NCBI GenBank assembly: GCA_902613185.1
Contig: CACMGP010000002.1
Location: 99,378 to 163,377, forward strand
Reading direction: 5' to 3'
Length of the DNA: 64,000 nt
From: an uncultured Alphaproteobacteria bacterium
GTDB lineage: Bacteria; Pseudomonadota; Alphaproteobacteria; HIMB59
Under the pieces are notes generated by a model. The model was not told where the DNA came from, did not search any database, and was given only the letters and a program-made list of their open reading frames with translations. The position numbers and the translations under genes are program-made. Numbering within the stretch: the stretch's first letter is position 1; the number at the start of each line of letters is the position of its first letter. Below, piece after piece: positions 9,276-18,076 of this stretch.

Positions 9276-9318
9276 TGTTATTATAATAATAATAATTAAA
9301 ATCTTACTAAAGTATTTT
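9276..9318. promoter_or_regulatory. Divergent promoter region with TAA/ATA triplet repeat
   Basis: The 43-bp gap between the opposed starts of the NERD helicase and the methyltransferase contains an uninterrupted run of ATA/TAA triplets (about 9280-9296). The region is nearly pure A/T and must hold both promoters. No good ribosome-binding site precedes the methyltransferase ATG at 9319. Confidence 0.4.
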
Positions 9319-10701
9319 ATGAAATTTATTGATTTATTCGCAGGTTTGGGAGGGTTTCACACCGCATTAGGTCGTTTAGGTCACAAGTGTGTTTACGCAT
9401 GTGAAATTGATCCTGCACTTAACAAGATTTACGAAGATATATATGGTATTCAACCAGACTTTGATATTTCAAAGGCAGATTTAAAGAAAATACCCGAATA
9501 CGACATCTTATGCGCTGGTTTTCCGTGTCAACCTTTTTCAAAAGCGGGTTCTCAGTCTGGGTTTAATCATAAAGTTGCTGGGGATATGTTTGATAAGCTT
9601 TGTAGTTTTCTAGAGGCTCACCGGCCAAAGTTTTTTTTTTTAGAAAATGTTCCAAATCTGCTAACTCATGATAAGGGATTCACTTGGTTATATATGAAAT
9701 CTAAGCTTGAGGGTTTAGGTTATAGTATTAGTCAAGATTTAATTTCTCCTACCGATTTTAATGTTCCTCAAACAAGACAAAGAGTATATATACTTGGATC
9801 CACTGACGATGATCCGATAAGATGGCCAGTCCCAGAAATTAAAAATAAAATCTCAGCCAAAGACTTTATTGTTGAAAAACCATCAAAAATAAAAAGATTA
9901 AGCAAAGATAAAAGAATAGTCTTAAAAATTTGGGAAGATTTTTTAAGTCAAATAAATAATAAAAACTCAATTATTAGCCCTTTATGGTCTATGGAATTTG
10001 GGGCAACATATCCTTATGAAGAAACTACTCCTTTTGCAATTGGTCAAAAGAAATTAAAAAAATATAAAGGAAGTTTTGGCGTAAATTTATCAGAAGTAGA
10101 AGATGACAAAATTTTTAAAAATATACCTCCCTATGCTCATTACAGTAATAGAAAAAATGAAAGTGATGAAAAAAAACTTAAGTTTCCTGATTGGAAAATT
10201 CAGTTCATAAGAAAATCTCGGGATTTTTATAAAAGAAATAAGAACTGGATTGATCCATGGATAAAAAGAAGTTTAAAACACGAGCAATTCAAAATAGCAA
10301 CTTATCAGAAATTCGAGTGGAACTGTCACGGTGATGAACTTAGGCTCAAAGATAAGTTTATAAGTTTCCGGTCATCTGGTGTCAGGGTAAAGAGGATTGA
10401 TAATTCTCCAACACTTGTAAATTTAAGTTCATCTGGACTACCTTATATAACATCAGAAAAAAGGTATTTTACTCTGGAAGAATGCTTGAAATTACAAGGT
10501 TTCCATGAAAAAAAATTCAAAATATTGCTCGATGAAAGTTATATAAACAAGTTAAATAGAGAGTCTGATGCATTTCTTTTCAGAGCCCTCGGAAATGCAG
10601 TGAATGTCGATGTCATTGAAAAAATAGCCGAAACATTTCTTTCAAAATCTAAAAACATTGTGTTTAGAAGCATCAAACAACAAATGAGTTTAATCTATTA
10701 A
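9319..10701 (+). CDS. DNA (cytosine-5-)-methyltransferase
   Basis: A C5-cytosine methyltransferase of 460 residues. The open frame extends upstream to 9043 through the antisense of the helicase gene, but the true start is the ATG at 9319, which gives the family N-terminus. Motif I is FIDLFAGLGGFH (residues 3-14), motif IV is GFPCQPFS with catalytic Cys70, motif VI is FFLENV, motif VIII is QTRQRVY, and motifs IX-X occur as CLKLQGF and RALGNAVNV. It should methylate a specific sequence with S-adenosylmethionine and protect host DNA from the nuclease encoded alongside. The target-recognition region (about residues 190-350) gives no hint of specificity by eye. It is convergent with the Z1 gene, one base apart. 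No Vsr endonuclease accompanies it. Confidence 0.92.
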   Translation: MKFIDLFAGLGGFHTALGRLGHKCVYACEIDPALNKIYEDIYGIQPDFDISKADLKKIPEYDILCAGFPCQPFSKAGSQSGFNHKVAGDMFDKLCSFLEAHRPKFFFLENVPNLLTHDKGFTWLYMKSKLEGLGYSISQDLISPTDFNVPQTRQRVYILGSTDDDPIRWPVPEIKNKISAKDFIVEKPSKIKRLSKDKRIVLKIWEDFLSQINNKNSIISPLWSMEFGATYPYEETTPFAIGQKKLKKYKGSFGVNLSEVEDDKIFKNIPPYAHYSNRKNESDEKKLKFPDWKIQFIRKSRDFYKRNKNWIDPWIKRSLKHEQFKIATYQKFEWNCHGDELRLKDKFISFRSSGVRVKRIDNSPTLVNLSSSGLPYITSEKRYFTLEECLKLQGFHEKKFKILLDESYINKLNRESDAFLFRALGNAVNVDVIEKIAETFLSKSKNIVFRSIKQQMSLIY

Positions 10702-10702
10702 G

Positions 10703-13234
10703 TTATATCTTCTGAATTCCAATCCAAGGAGATACTTCAGCAAACCAACTTGTTGGTGCATAAAAGAAAAAGTAACTGACATTTTTTTTTAATATTTTAT
10801 TTGGTTTGATATTTAAAGATTGTTCATAAACATCAAAGTTATGAATTTGTAAAGTTGGCTGATTTTTTGCATATAACTCATTAAGATTAAAATCATCTGG
10901 ATTTTCCAAATAATCAGTAAAATAAATTTTATCTTTTGACTCTATTGGACCTTTATCTGGATTACTTTCAATAACAATTTTAAATTCTTTGTTTCTACCT
11001 CTTCTTTTCTTTTCATCACTATTTTGATACTTATCATTCATTATCATAATTGGACAGGGTTCTTCTTCGAGTTTCATTTTCTCGATAATATTTGCTATAA
11101 AGTTAAACATATTTACATCTTCAGTAGAAAATCTCGACCTATCTAAAAATATATTTTTAACTTCTCCTAATTTTTTTTCGAAAAAAAAATGACCCCTTGA
11201 GTCAAAATTTTTGAATATATCTGTTAATTCTACTGCATCTTTTTTAATTTCATAATATAAGTCTCTATTTTTTTTTAGACCCTCATCAGAGATATTATGC
11301 ATAGATGTACCTTTTATATGACAAAATTGATTTCTTCGTCTTAACATGTCAAAACCAGTTCTAGCTGGATTAGTCAAATCATAAGATGCATTAGTTCCTC
11401 CCATAAACGTTCTTGGCCAATCAACTAAATCGTTTTTGGGATCTTTTAGATAATTAGTTATGTCATTTCTTAAAAAATACTCTGTTTTTGAGCCATCTGA
11501 AAATACGTTACTTGAAGTAATAGGCATGAAAATTCTGAATAAATCTAAGTTATTTTTGTGATAACCAAAAAATCTAGCTCTTTGTAAAGTGGTATCAAGT
11601 CTTTCACTGGCTCTTCTAAGAAGGTAAGATACAGTAAGTCCCTCCACAGTATAGCCCCTATCAAGTCCTGCGCCCCCTATAAGAATTCTTGCATACCCTT
11701 CTTCATACCATTTAATTACTGGAATAGTGGATTTTTCAAAAGCATTAAACTCAACTAATTCAATGAAAGAGATGGCTTTAACGAAATAAATAATATTATT
11801 TTTATCAAAATTTATTAAATTACTAGAAAATTTTTTTAAATCTTCGTATTGAGATAAAAATTCATCTAAGATTTTTTCGAAATCTTGTTCTTTTTGTGAA
11901 TGTCTAAATTTTAATAATTTATTTTTTAAAATTTGAAGGTCTTCGTTAACAAGTTCGATAATATTTTGGTGTGAAAGGAAATTATCACCATCAATGTTTT
12001 CAACTTCAGAGCAAATATGAATAAACATAGACCTGGATTTATTTTTTTTATGATGTTCTTTTTTTATTCCATCCGCAACTCCAATTATAAAACATCTTAA
12101 TGCTTTTTTTAAACTTTTTGGGTAATCATTGTGATTTTCAAGTTTTGAAAATTCAATTGGATTAATAGATCTTACATATTTACTCTTATTTTCAATATTA
12201 TCAAAAAAAAATTTACTTCCTGTATAACCAGAACCTGGATTTAATACTTTAGCAAAATTAGGTGATAAATTATTCCAAGTATCAATTAATAAATTTGCAT
12301 AAGGCGTTGCTGTATAACCAATATAGGAGGAGTTTCGAAAAAACTTTCTGAGAAATTTTATTCTTCTATGCGTAGCGCTTTCATTAGGAGCAACTTGATA
12401 AGTTTGATTAGACTCAAGATCATCTATTGATGATATTTGATCTTCATTTAACCAAACAAGTTCTTCTGCTGATATTGAATTCTCACATAAATAATCATCA
12501 ATAGTTTGATCCTCTTGAAACTTTGCAAATTGTGGTGGGTAACCTAAATCAACAAGACTAGCATCGTCATTTTTACTAGGACGACGCCTATTTAAAGAAG
12601 CATGGTCACATTCGTCATCTATAATTAAAGTCGGTATTGTGCTTAGTCTTTCATCTCTTTCATTGAGGGTTTTAATTAGCCTATGAAGCTTCTCTAGTCT
12701 TTTTACGCCTTTCATAGATAAAATAAATACAGTTCTTTTTTCTTCATCATTAAATATGTTATCTTCCCATGTATCAAAGGAGGAGCTAATATCAGATGAG
12801 ATATCTTCCATTCCTTTGCCTCTCCTTAGTTGTTCTTCGTCATTAGAACCTGGTATGTATATTCTCTTCCAACAAATTCCATTTGTGCTCTGATTGAGCC
12901 TTTGTTTAGTTTGTTTAGTTAACGAATTTACAGTTCCTGATAAAACTATAATTAGTTTGTATCCATTATCCCTTGCTAAATTACAAATCATTTCCATAGA
13001 AGAGGTTTTACCACTTTGAATTAAACCCATTGCTAGACCTGTAGAAAGAGAAGAATTAATTCTTTTTGGGTCAATGCATCTACTCAAAAGTTCCTTATTT
13101 TCTTTTAATCTTAGATTAAATTCCTCATGAATTTTTGACTTGTTCTCCTCACCCAATTTTTTCAAAAGATCATTAATGTATTGTTCCTTAAATTTTTTTA
13201 AACTAAAGCCCTGATCATTTACTTGCCAACTCAT
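10703..13234 (-). CDS. Z1-domain superfamily 2 helicase-like protein of a MORC/Z1 restriction system
   Basis: An 843-residue Z1-family protein. Walker A is AMGLIQSGKTSS (K76), Walker B is LIIDDECDHAS near residue 205, and YTATPYANLLID follows as the SF2 motif III-like segment. The Z1 domain proper (about residues 500-600) has ILIGGAGLDRGYTVEGLTVSYLLRR and TTLQRARFFGYH, matching the family's G-G-x-x-L-x-R-G-x-T-x-E-G-L and Q-x-x-R-x-F-G-Y. Z1 proteins are known with MutL/MORC ATPases, DCM methylases and PD-(D/E)XK proteins in the restriction-like systems described by Iyer, Abhiman and Aravind, and in Mza-type defence loci. It is the last gene of a four-gene minus-strand operon and abuts the ATPase gene with no gap. 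Confidence 0.88.
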   Translation of the reverse strand: MSWQVNDQGFSLKKFKEQYINDLLKKLGEENKSKIHEEFNLRLKENKELLSRCIDPKRINSSLSTGLAMGLIQSGKTSSMEMICNLARDNGYKLIIVLSGTVNSLTKQTKQRLNQSTNGICWKRIYIPGSNDEEQLRRGKGMEDISSDISSSFDTWEDNIFNDEEKRTVFILSMKGVKRLEKLHRLIKTLNERDERLSTIPTLIIDDECDHASLNRRRPSKNDDASLVDLGYPPQFAKFQEDQTIDDYLCENSISAEELVWLNEDQISSIDDLESNQTYQVAPNESATHRRIKFLRKFFRNSSYIGYTATPYANLLIDTWNNLSPNFAKVLNPGSGYTGSKFFFDNIENKSKYVRSINPIEFSKLENHNDYPKSLKKALRCFIIGVADGIKKEHHKKNKSRSMFIHICSEVENIDGDNFLSHQNIIELVNEDLQILKNKLLKFRHSQKEQDFEKILDEFLSQYEDLKKFSSNLINFDKNNIIYFVKAISFIELVEFNAFEKSTIPVIKWYEEGYARILIGGAGLDRGYTVEGLTVSYLLRRASERLDTTLQRARFFGYHKNNLDLFRIFMPITSSNVFSDGSKTEYFLRNDITNYLKDPKNDLVDWPRTFMGGTNASYDLTNPARTGFDMLRRRNQFCHIKGTSMHNISDEGLKKNRDLYYEIKKDAVELTDIFKNFDSRGHFFFEKKLGEVKNIFLDRSRFSTEDVNMFNFIANIIEKMKLEEEPCPIMIMNDKYQNSDEKKRRGRNKEFKIVIESNPDKGPIESKDKIYFTDYLENPDDFNLNELYAKNQPTLQIHNFDVYEQSLNIKPNKILKKNVSYFFFYAPTSWFAEVSPWIGIQKI

Positions 13235-14932
13235 TTAAGATAAGTTTCTTCTATTTTCTGAAGGTGGTAACTCCCTAAGTATACTGTTTAGATTATTAAG
13301 TATTGTCTCTGCCTTTGTTACACCCATATCTGATGCTGCGATAATCGTTGATGTGATTAAGAACTCAGCAAATATAACAATGCCATCACGAATTAATGAT
13401 TTCCCATCTTCATTTGTAGCAGCATTTAAAAAATATTGAGTAAAAAATACATGGGATAATGCTATCTGAATAGTAAGCGTTTTAGTTTTTTTATTTATCT
13501 GGTATTGAAGCCAAGAGTCAAAATAGTCTTCATCCCAAGTTGTCTTAACTACAACCTTATATCTAGTTCCACCTATAAGAATTGATTTATCTTTGTTGAT
13601 AGTGATGGCTCTTTTATGTCCCATTGAAACAGGATCCTCGGGTGATCTATTTAAATCTTTATATTTTTTTCCATTTTTAACTGCTTTTATTTGTTGACTG
13701 TAAGAAAAAGATCTTTTTTCATTTTGAGATATGATATCTGGGTGAATTCCTTTTGCTAAAAGTTTTTCCTTTTCAATTAATTTATCAACTTCTTTCTTTA
13801 TCTCTGTTCTAAGTTGCTCCCAAAGAGAGTTTCCATCAAATTTATTGGGATCTTGCATTTCTTTTTGTAGTTTTTCCTCGAAATCATGCAAATCATCATC
13901 ATTTAGAACTAACTCATCCTTCGTAAACGTGGAGTCAACGTTACTAAAATGTATTTCTCCATACAGACCTTTGTTTAGATGACTGCTATCCATTGATGAA
14001 ATTATAGACTCAGGAAATGTTGGTCCTTGCAAAAGTTTATTATATCTAAAATAGTATAGGCCCCTACCTTTAAAAGAAGTCTCTAACTTTGCAACATATC
14101 CTTTTGCCGTGAATTTATCTTCATTTTTTTCAACACCGAATTTTATATTTATTGGTAACTTCCAAAGAACAGGTTTTGGTTTATATTTTTTTGCTTTTTC
14201 ACTTTTGTAATTCCCATGATAATTGTCTAACCAACTCTTGTATGCAGTAATTGGGTAAGAATTTCTAAATACTGGCTTTTTAAAAGATAATTTATATGGT
14301 GGATTAGAGAAATCTTTAGATCCTTCAGCTTCATAGTAAATTTCAATATCATTACCTAAAAAATTTCGAAAAACTGACTCTAATGACTCTACAAACTCTT
14401 TATGTTTTCCAATAGGTTTTTCACAATTCTTTAGAGTAATCTTTGTAAATGACTTTGTATTTGGTTTGCTAAAATCTCTGTGAACAATAACCTTACCATC
14501 ATTTGAATTAGATATTTTGCCTAAATCAAGGTTTACAGTTTTTATTGCTTTTTCGTTTAATGCTTTTGTTTCAATACTCCATTGTCTTGTGAACCAATAA
14601 GATGCACATTTCATTCCCATACCAAACTCATTAAGGCTACCTTTTTTTGGTTTTACTGGTTTGGCTGCAGTTTTAAGTGCTCTTGACCAGTCTTTATCAG
14701 ATATACCTCCTGCATTATCCCTAATTGATATGACTCTTTTATTTTTACTTACAAATATATGAATTTTTAACTTATAATTTTTAGATAGTGCTTTTAACTG
14801 AGCTTTTTTATCGAAGTAACTTTGTACAGAGTTATCTATGTACTCTGCCAAAGCTGAATGAGTTTTATAACCAAGATAAGGTAAAGCCTCAAGAATACCG
14901 TGATCAGCACCTGCGTCTATCTTCTCAGTCAT
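13235..14932 (-). CDS. GHKL ATPase of the MutL/MORC type
   Basis: A 565-residue protein with an N-terminal HSP90/GHKL ATPase fold. The N box is ALAEYIDNSVQSYF (E30 likely the general base, N34 for Mg), followed by ISIRDNAGGI (the DNAGGI motif, residues about 70-80) and LNEFGMGMKCASYW (the G-x-G-x-K ATP lid, near residue 103). The middle corresponds to the transducer region with FKGRGLYYFRYNKLL. The C-terminal part is unassigned. Its partners match the MORC-like ATPase of MutL-type restriction systems, where ATP-driven dimerisation is thought to clamp DNA. It overlaps the upstream PD-(D/E)XK gene by eight bases and is followed directly by the Z1 gene, so all are co-translated. Confidence 0.88.
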   Translation of the reverse strand: MTEKIDAGADHGILEALPYLGYKTHSALAEYIDNSVQSYFDKKAQLKALSKNYKLKIHIFVSKNKRVISIRDNAGGISDKDWSRALKTAAKPVKPKKGSLNEFGMGMKCASYWFTRQWSIETKALNEKAIKTVNLDLGKISNSNDGKVIVHRDFSKPNTKSFTKITLKNCEKPIGKHKEFVESLESVFRNFLGNDIEIYYEAEGSKDFSNPPYKLSFKKPVFRNSYPITAYKSWLDNYHGNYKSEKAKKYKPKPVLWKLPINIKFGVEKNEDKFTAKGYVAKLETSFKGRGLYYFRYNKLLQGPTFPESIISSMDSSHLNKGLYGEIHFSNVDSTFTKDELVLNDDDLHDFEEKLQKEMQDPNKFDGNSLWEQLRTEIKKEVDKLIEKEKLLAKGIHPDIISQNEKRSFSYSQQIKAVKNGKKYKDLNRSPEDPVSMGHKRAITINKDKSILIGGTRYKVVVKTTWDEDYFDSWLQYQINKKTKTLTIQIALSHVFFTQYFLNAATNEDGKSLIRDGIVIFAEFLITSTIIAASDMGVTKAETILNNLNSILRELPPSENRRNLS

Positions 14933-16067
14933 GGTTTACTACTTTTCCATCATCTATCCAGATGTATCTTATACCAAGGTAATTTAAAAATTTAAAATAT
15001 AAATTTAGATTGTTCAATTTATCATACTTGATTGGGTTTTCATGAAAAATTAAATATTTTTTTATTACTCTGTCAAAACCCGAGGATCCGATTTGTTGAT
15101 GAAAAAATATATAAAAAGATAATTGAGTAATCGCAGACCTTATTTGAGAAATTATATTTTTACTAGTTATACTTTTTGCCTCATAAATATAACCATAATC
15201 ATCATTGTAAGCAAACATATCAAATGATTTAGGATCCTCATAAACTATTAGTTTTTTTTTTCTCAAATACTTATCTAAGATATTTAATGTTCTTTTGTGC
15301 AAGTAAGAGGCTCTATCTTTTAAATTTTGGATATCATACATATCTAAATTTTTAATTTTTAAATTAGAATTTGATATTTCTTTTTGAGGAATATATTTTC
15401 TAATATTTGGTAGTTTTGGGATCACTAATTGTTTAGATTTTTTAAAAATATTATTTAATTCGTTATTATGAAGGCTTGATATAACGTTTGTAATTTTTTT
15501 ATAATTTTTGTTGAGAAAAATATTTTCAAAATTCCTGTATTGAAAGATATCATTTTTAAATTTTATTTTAACTTTTTGATTATTTGTAAGAAAATAAGAT
15601 AAAAATTCAGATTTAAAATGAAATAATTTTGACATAGGAAAACTTTTTAAATTTTCATTGTCAACAAAATTAAAGCCATGATTTAAAATTTCATTTAAAT
15701 CGTAATAGATTTTTACCTCATCCTTACTATTTTCAGTTTGTAATTTTAACTTATTAATTGAATGATAATCATTCATTTTTTCAAGTGGTGAATAACTAAT
15801 AATATCTAACTTTTCATTAATCAAAAACAAAGCTGTTATATATTTTTTTGAGAAATTTATAAAATTTCTATTGTAATATAAAATTAAATTTAAATAGTCT
15901 TTGATTTTAATATTGTCATGATTGTTAACGTAGCAGCATAAAAAGAGAAAATTTTGATTTTTAAATTTTACTTTTATACTAATATTTTTATCAATTACTT
16001 TTAACTTACATTTTTTATCGTCTTTATTTAAAATATTTTCAAAATATTCAAGTTTTTTAGTATTCAT
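14925..16067 (-). CDS. PD-(D/E)XK nuclease-like protein of the MORC/Z1 system
   Basis: A 380-residue, extremely K/N/I-rich protein. The C-terminal third carries a plausible PD-(D/E)XK core: the acidic residue of SFDMFAYNDD (near residue 290), followed by YGYIYEAKSI with E-x-K, then an SQIRSAITQLSFYIFFHQQ helix. The R-x-x-x-x-Q-L-x-x-Y pattern after the E-x-K strand is typical of restriction-type PD-(D/E)XK domains. The first ~250 residues are unassigned and could recognise DNA. The operon position, between a small unknown gene and the MORC ATPase, matches the nuclease slot of such systems, and it is therefore the best candidate cleavage subunit. Base composition is clearly lower in G+C than the metabolic genes on either side. 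Confidence 0.7.
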   Translation of the reverse strand: MNTKKLEYFENILNKDDKKCKLKVIDKNISIKVKFKNQNFLFLCCYVNNHDNIKIKDYLNLILYYNRNFINFSKKYITALFLINEKLDIISYSPLEKMNDYHSINKLKLQTENSKDEVKIYYDLNEILNHGFNFVDNENLKSFPMSKLFHFKSEFLSYFLTNNQKVKIKFKNDIFQYRNFENIFLNKNYKKITNVISSLHNNELNNIFKKSKQLVIPKLPNIRKYIPQKEISNSNLKIKNLDMYDIQNLKDRASYLHKRTLNILDKYLRKKKLIVYEDPKSFDMFAYNDDYGYIYEAKSITSKNIISQIRSAITQLSFYIFFHQQIGSSGFDRVIKKYLIFHENPIKYDKLNNLNLYFKFLNYLGIRYIWIDDGKVVNHD

Positions 16068-16068
16068 G

Positions 16069-16482
16069 TTAATCTAAAAACTTCTTTATAATCTCTTTAT
16101 ATCTTTTATCTTCATGAATCTTAATCACCTCGTTGATAATTAATAGTTCTAAAGCTTCTTCAAGCGTTTCATTAGAGGGAGTCTTGTTAAAAGTTTTAAT
16201 AAAATATTTATCTTTTATTATTTCTTTTAAATTCTCTAATGGGCAGTACTCGCACCACATTTTATCTCTCATGATCTCAATATCTAATTGCGATCGAAAT
16301 ATACTCATTTCCCCAAATTTATCTAGAATAATATCTAATTCATCATCAGTGATATAAGTAAGGTTTTCTTTTTTATTTATGAATAATTTTTTAAGACCTT
16401 CATATTTACAGACTTCGTACAAATATCCTAATAAATGGTCATAATAATTGTCTTTCCATTCGCTATATTCAAATAATTTCAT
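16069..16482 (-). CDS. Small acidic protein heading the defence operon, function unknown
   Basis: A 137-residue protein encoded one base upstream of the PD-(D/E)XK gene, so it is almost certainly the first gene of the four-gene operon. It is mostly predicted helix, acidic, and has a CEYCPLENL segment with two cysteines that is too short for a zinc ribbon on its own. The C-terminal half (SNETLEEALELLIINEVIKIHEDKRYKEII) could be amphipathic. I recognise no family. Possible roles are a specificity or control subunit, or an inhibitor of the nuclease. An operator-like inverted repeat lies 54 bases upstream of its ATG. Confidence 0.7.
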   Translation of the reverse strand: MKLFEYSEWKDNYYDHLLGYLYEVCKYEGLKKLFINKKENLTYITDDELDIILDKFGEMSIFRSQLDIEIMRDKMWCEYCPLENLKEIIKDKYFIKTFNKTPSNETLEEALELLIINEVIKIHEDKRYKEIIKKFLD

Positions 16483-16535
16483 AAAAGGAATTTATGTTTA
16501 GAGTTCAATGTTAAACAAAATTTGGAGATAAATTG

Positions 16536-16565
16536 TAGTGAAAAAAAAAGCTCAACATTTCACTA
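16536..16565. promoter_or_regulatory. Operator-like inverted repeat, copy 1 (before the defence operon)
   Basis: Perfect 8-bp inverted repeat TAGTGAAA-N14-TTTCACTA. The same half-sites with the same 14-base spacing recur at 21851-21882 and 22461-22490. Here it lies 54 bases upstream of the first gene of the PD-(D/E)XK/MORC/Z1 operon, a typical place for repressor control. The binding protein is unknown; the regulator encoded at 22497 is the best candidate because another copy sits on its own start. Confidence 0.7.
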
Positions 16566-16653
16566 AATAATTATAATAAGAGAAGTATTTTAGAATTGTC
16601 TTTATGTTTATTGTTTAGCATTTTGACTCCTTTCTGTTTGTTAATGAGCCGGA

Positions 16654-16680
16654 TCAAGCACCCTTTAAAAGGGTGCTTGA
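16654..16680. terminator. Perfect hairpin at the end of the module A operon
   Basis: The bases form a perfect inverted repeat, TCAAGCACCCTTT on one arm and the complementary AAAGGGTGCTTGA on the other, with a one-base loop. It sits 8 bases beyond the stop of the last gene of the 21.8-16.7 kb minus-strand operon. No clean T-run follows on the minus strand, so it may be an mRNA 3' stabiliser or a weak terminator. On the plus strand it is followed by an A/T-rich stretch with a seven-T run. Confidence 0.6.
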
Positions 16681-16688
16681 TATTTCAA

Positions 16689-17351
16689 TTAAATTTTTTT
16701 AATTAGGTTTTTCTGAATAAATAATCTAAAAAAAATTAAGATTAATAAAAAAGATAAAATTTCTAAAACAATAGAAAAAAGTAAGTAAATTTGTTTATTA
16801 TTATTCGCATTATTAATTTCAATATTTAGATTATCAATTTCTCCTAAAGTGGCACCTGCTTCTTTTTGCAAAACTCTATAAAATTTCATAATTTCGTATA
16901 AATAATCTTCGAAAACGGAATAACTGTTTAAATTTTCAACTTCTAATTCTTCAACATTTTTTTTTAAATTCTCAAAATTTTTAATTGGATCTGGATCTAT
17001 GAACTCTTTTACATATTTATTTGAAATCACTATTTCCATAAAATTTGAAGTATAAAATTTCAAATTAAATAATAAATTATCACTATATAATCCAAAATTT
17101 ATTGACATTTGAATTGACTCTAAATACTCACTGTTTAAAGATGTAAGTGAGAAATAAGAGGATTGTATATTTTGAAATTTATTATTTAACTCTGGTATTC
17201 TTTCCTGCATGTTTCTAATATTCCCCTCTGCTTGAACAACATATTGTTGAATTGCCAAAGATCCAAATTGTAAAACACCAGCAATGATCAAAATTATGAA
17301 ACCTCTTTTGCTAATTTTACTAGACTTCTTCACTGCTTCTAATATCCACAA
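16689..17351 (-). CDS. Coiled-coil membrane protein, two terminal TM segments
   Basis: A 220-residue protein with a transmembrane segment near the N-terminus (GFIILIIAGVLQFGSLAI), a long helical, probably coiled-coil middle (about residues 40-185) and a second strong TM at the C-terminus (YLLFSIVLEILSFLLILIFF) followed by a basic tail. The start shown is a TTG; a GTG at 17333 is an alternative. It overlaps the preceding gene by about 32 bases and closely resembles it in architecture. The helical middle could lie in the periplasm or cytoplasm. Such TM-coil-TM pairs recall chemoreceptor-like or scaffold proteins, but no known domain is visible. It is the last gene of the channel/PrsW operon. 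Confidence 0.7.
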   Translation of the reverse strand: MWILEAVKKSSKISKRGFIILIIAGVLQFGSLAIQQYVVQAEGNIRNMQERIPELNNKFQNIQSSYFSLTSLNSEYLESIQMSINFGLYSDNLLFNLKFYTSNFMEIVISNKYVKEFIDPDPIKNFENLKKNVEELEVENLNSYSVFEDYLYEIMKFYRVLQKEAGATLGEIDNLNIEINNANNNKQIYLLFSIVLEILSFLLILIFFRLFIQKNLIKKI

Positions 17352-18072
17352 ACTGAATTACGATGAAAATTAATAATTGCAAAACAAATGAAATTAAAAT
17401 GATATTTGTCGATAGTTGAGATGTTTCATTTTTTTTTAAATTAAGATCTATTATTTTTTTATCGACTTCATTTTTAGCAGATTGAAATATACTTAAGGCA
17501 TTTTCAAGTAAGCCCCTAGTTTCAAAAATAGAGTCTATTAAATTTCTTTGAAAAGTTCTGAAATCAGTATTAGGATCTTCACTATTAAAATCAGTACTTT
17601 TAAGAACTTCAACTGCTTTATTGTACCCCTCCTCTAATTCTTCAATGTCATATTTAGATAATTGTTCATTTGTGAAATTGTATTTCATATCTCTAGCTGA
17701 ATTTTTAAGTTGAGTTGGCATTTGATTAAGAATTTGGAAAATTCTAAATGTTATTGTTTGTTCTCGATCAATTTCTTTTTCGAATGTTTCATAAGTAATA
17801 TTTATAATGTCAGAAGTTTGGGTAAATCTCCTGTCAGACTTATGGAGATTTTCACTAATCAACTGTACCCATTGATTATAAATTCTTTGTTTTGTTTGCT
17901 CTTTAGATATTTGCAAAGAAATATCATTTATTTTTATTTCATAACTAATCGAGATTACTGAAGCTATTAGTGCAAAAATTGTTAAAAAAATTGCGAGATC
18001 AACTACTCTTTTTAAAGTTGAGTAATCAAAAAAATTGATAGAGTTCTTTAGATGAACAAGCCTTAGTCTCAA
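17320..18072 (-). CDS. Coiled-coil membrane protein, paralogue-like partner of the next gene
   Basis: A 250-residue protein with the same plan as the following gene: a TM segment at about residues 22-45 (VVDLAIFLTIFALIASVISI), a helical middle of about 165 residues rich in Q/E/K/N, and a TM near the C-terminus (IILISFVLQLLIFIVIQF). The overlap with the next gene suggests the two are made in equal amounts and form a heteromer. There is no recognisable enzyme motif. It sits in the operon with the PDZ-channel and PrsW protease, making it a candidate scaffold, signalling partner or protease substrate. That role is inferred from position. Confidence 0.7.
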   Translation of the reverse strand: MRLRLVHLKNSINFFDYSTLKRVVDLAIFLTIFALIASVISISYEIKINDISLQISKEQTKQRIYNQWVQLISENLHKSDRRFTQTSDIINITYETFEKEIDREQTITFRIFQILNQMPTQLKNSARDMKYNFTNEQLSKYDIEELEEGYNKAVEVLKSTDFNSEDPNTDFRTFQRNLIDSIFETRGLLENALSIFQSAKNEVDKKIIDLNLKKNETSQLSTNIILISFVLQLLIFIVIQFVDIRSSEEV

Positions 18073-18076
18073 ATAA

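Noticed and set aside
9043-9318. Upstream extension of the methyltransferase frame
   Set aside because: It runs antisense through the helicase gene and contains a run of Ile codons from the triplet repeat; motif I starts right at the ATG at 9319.
7593-16482. A Vsr endonuclease
   Set aside because: None of the proteins shows the Vsr pattern; the 137-residue first gene was checked for it by eye.
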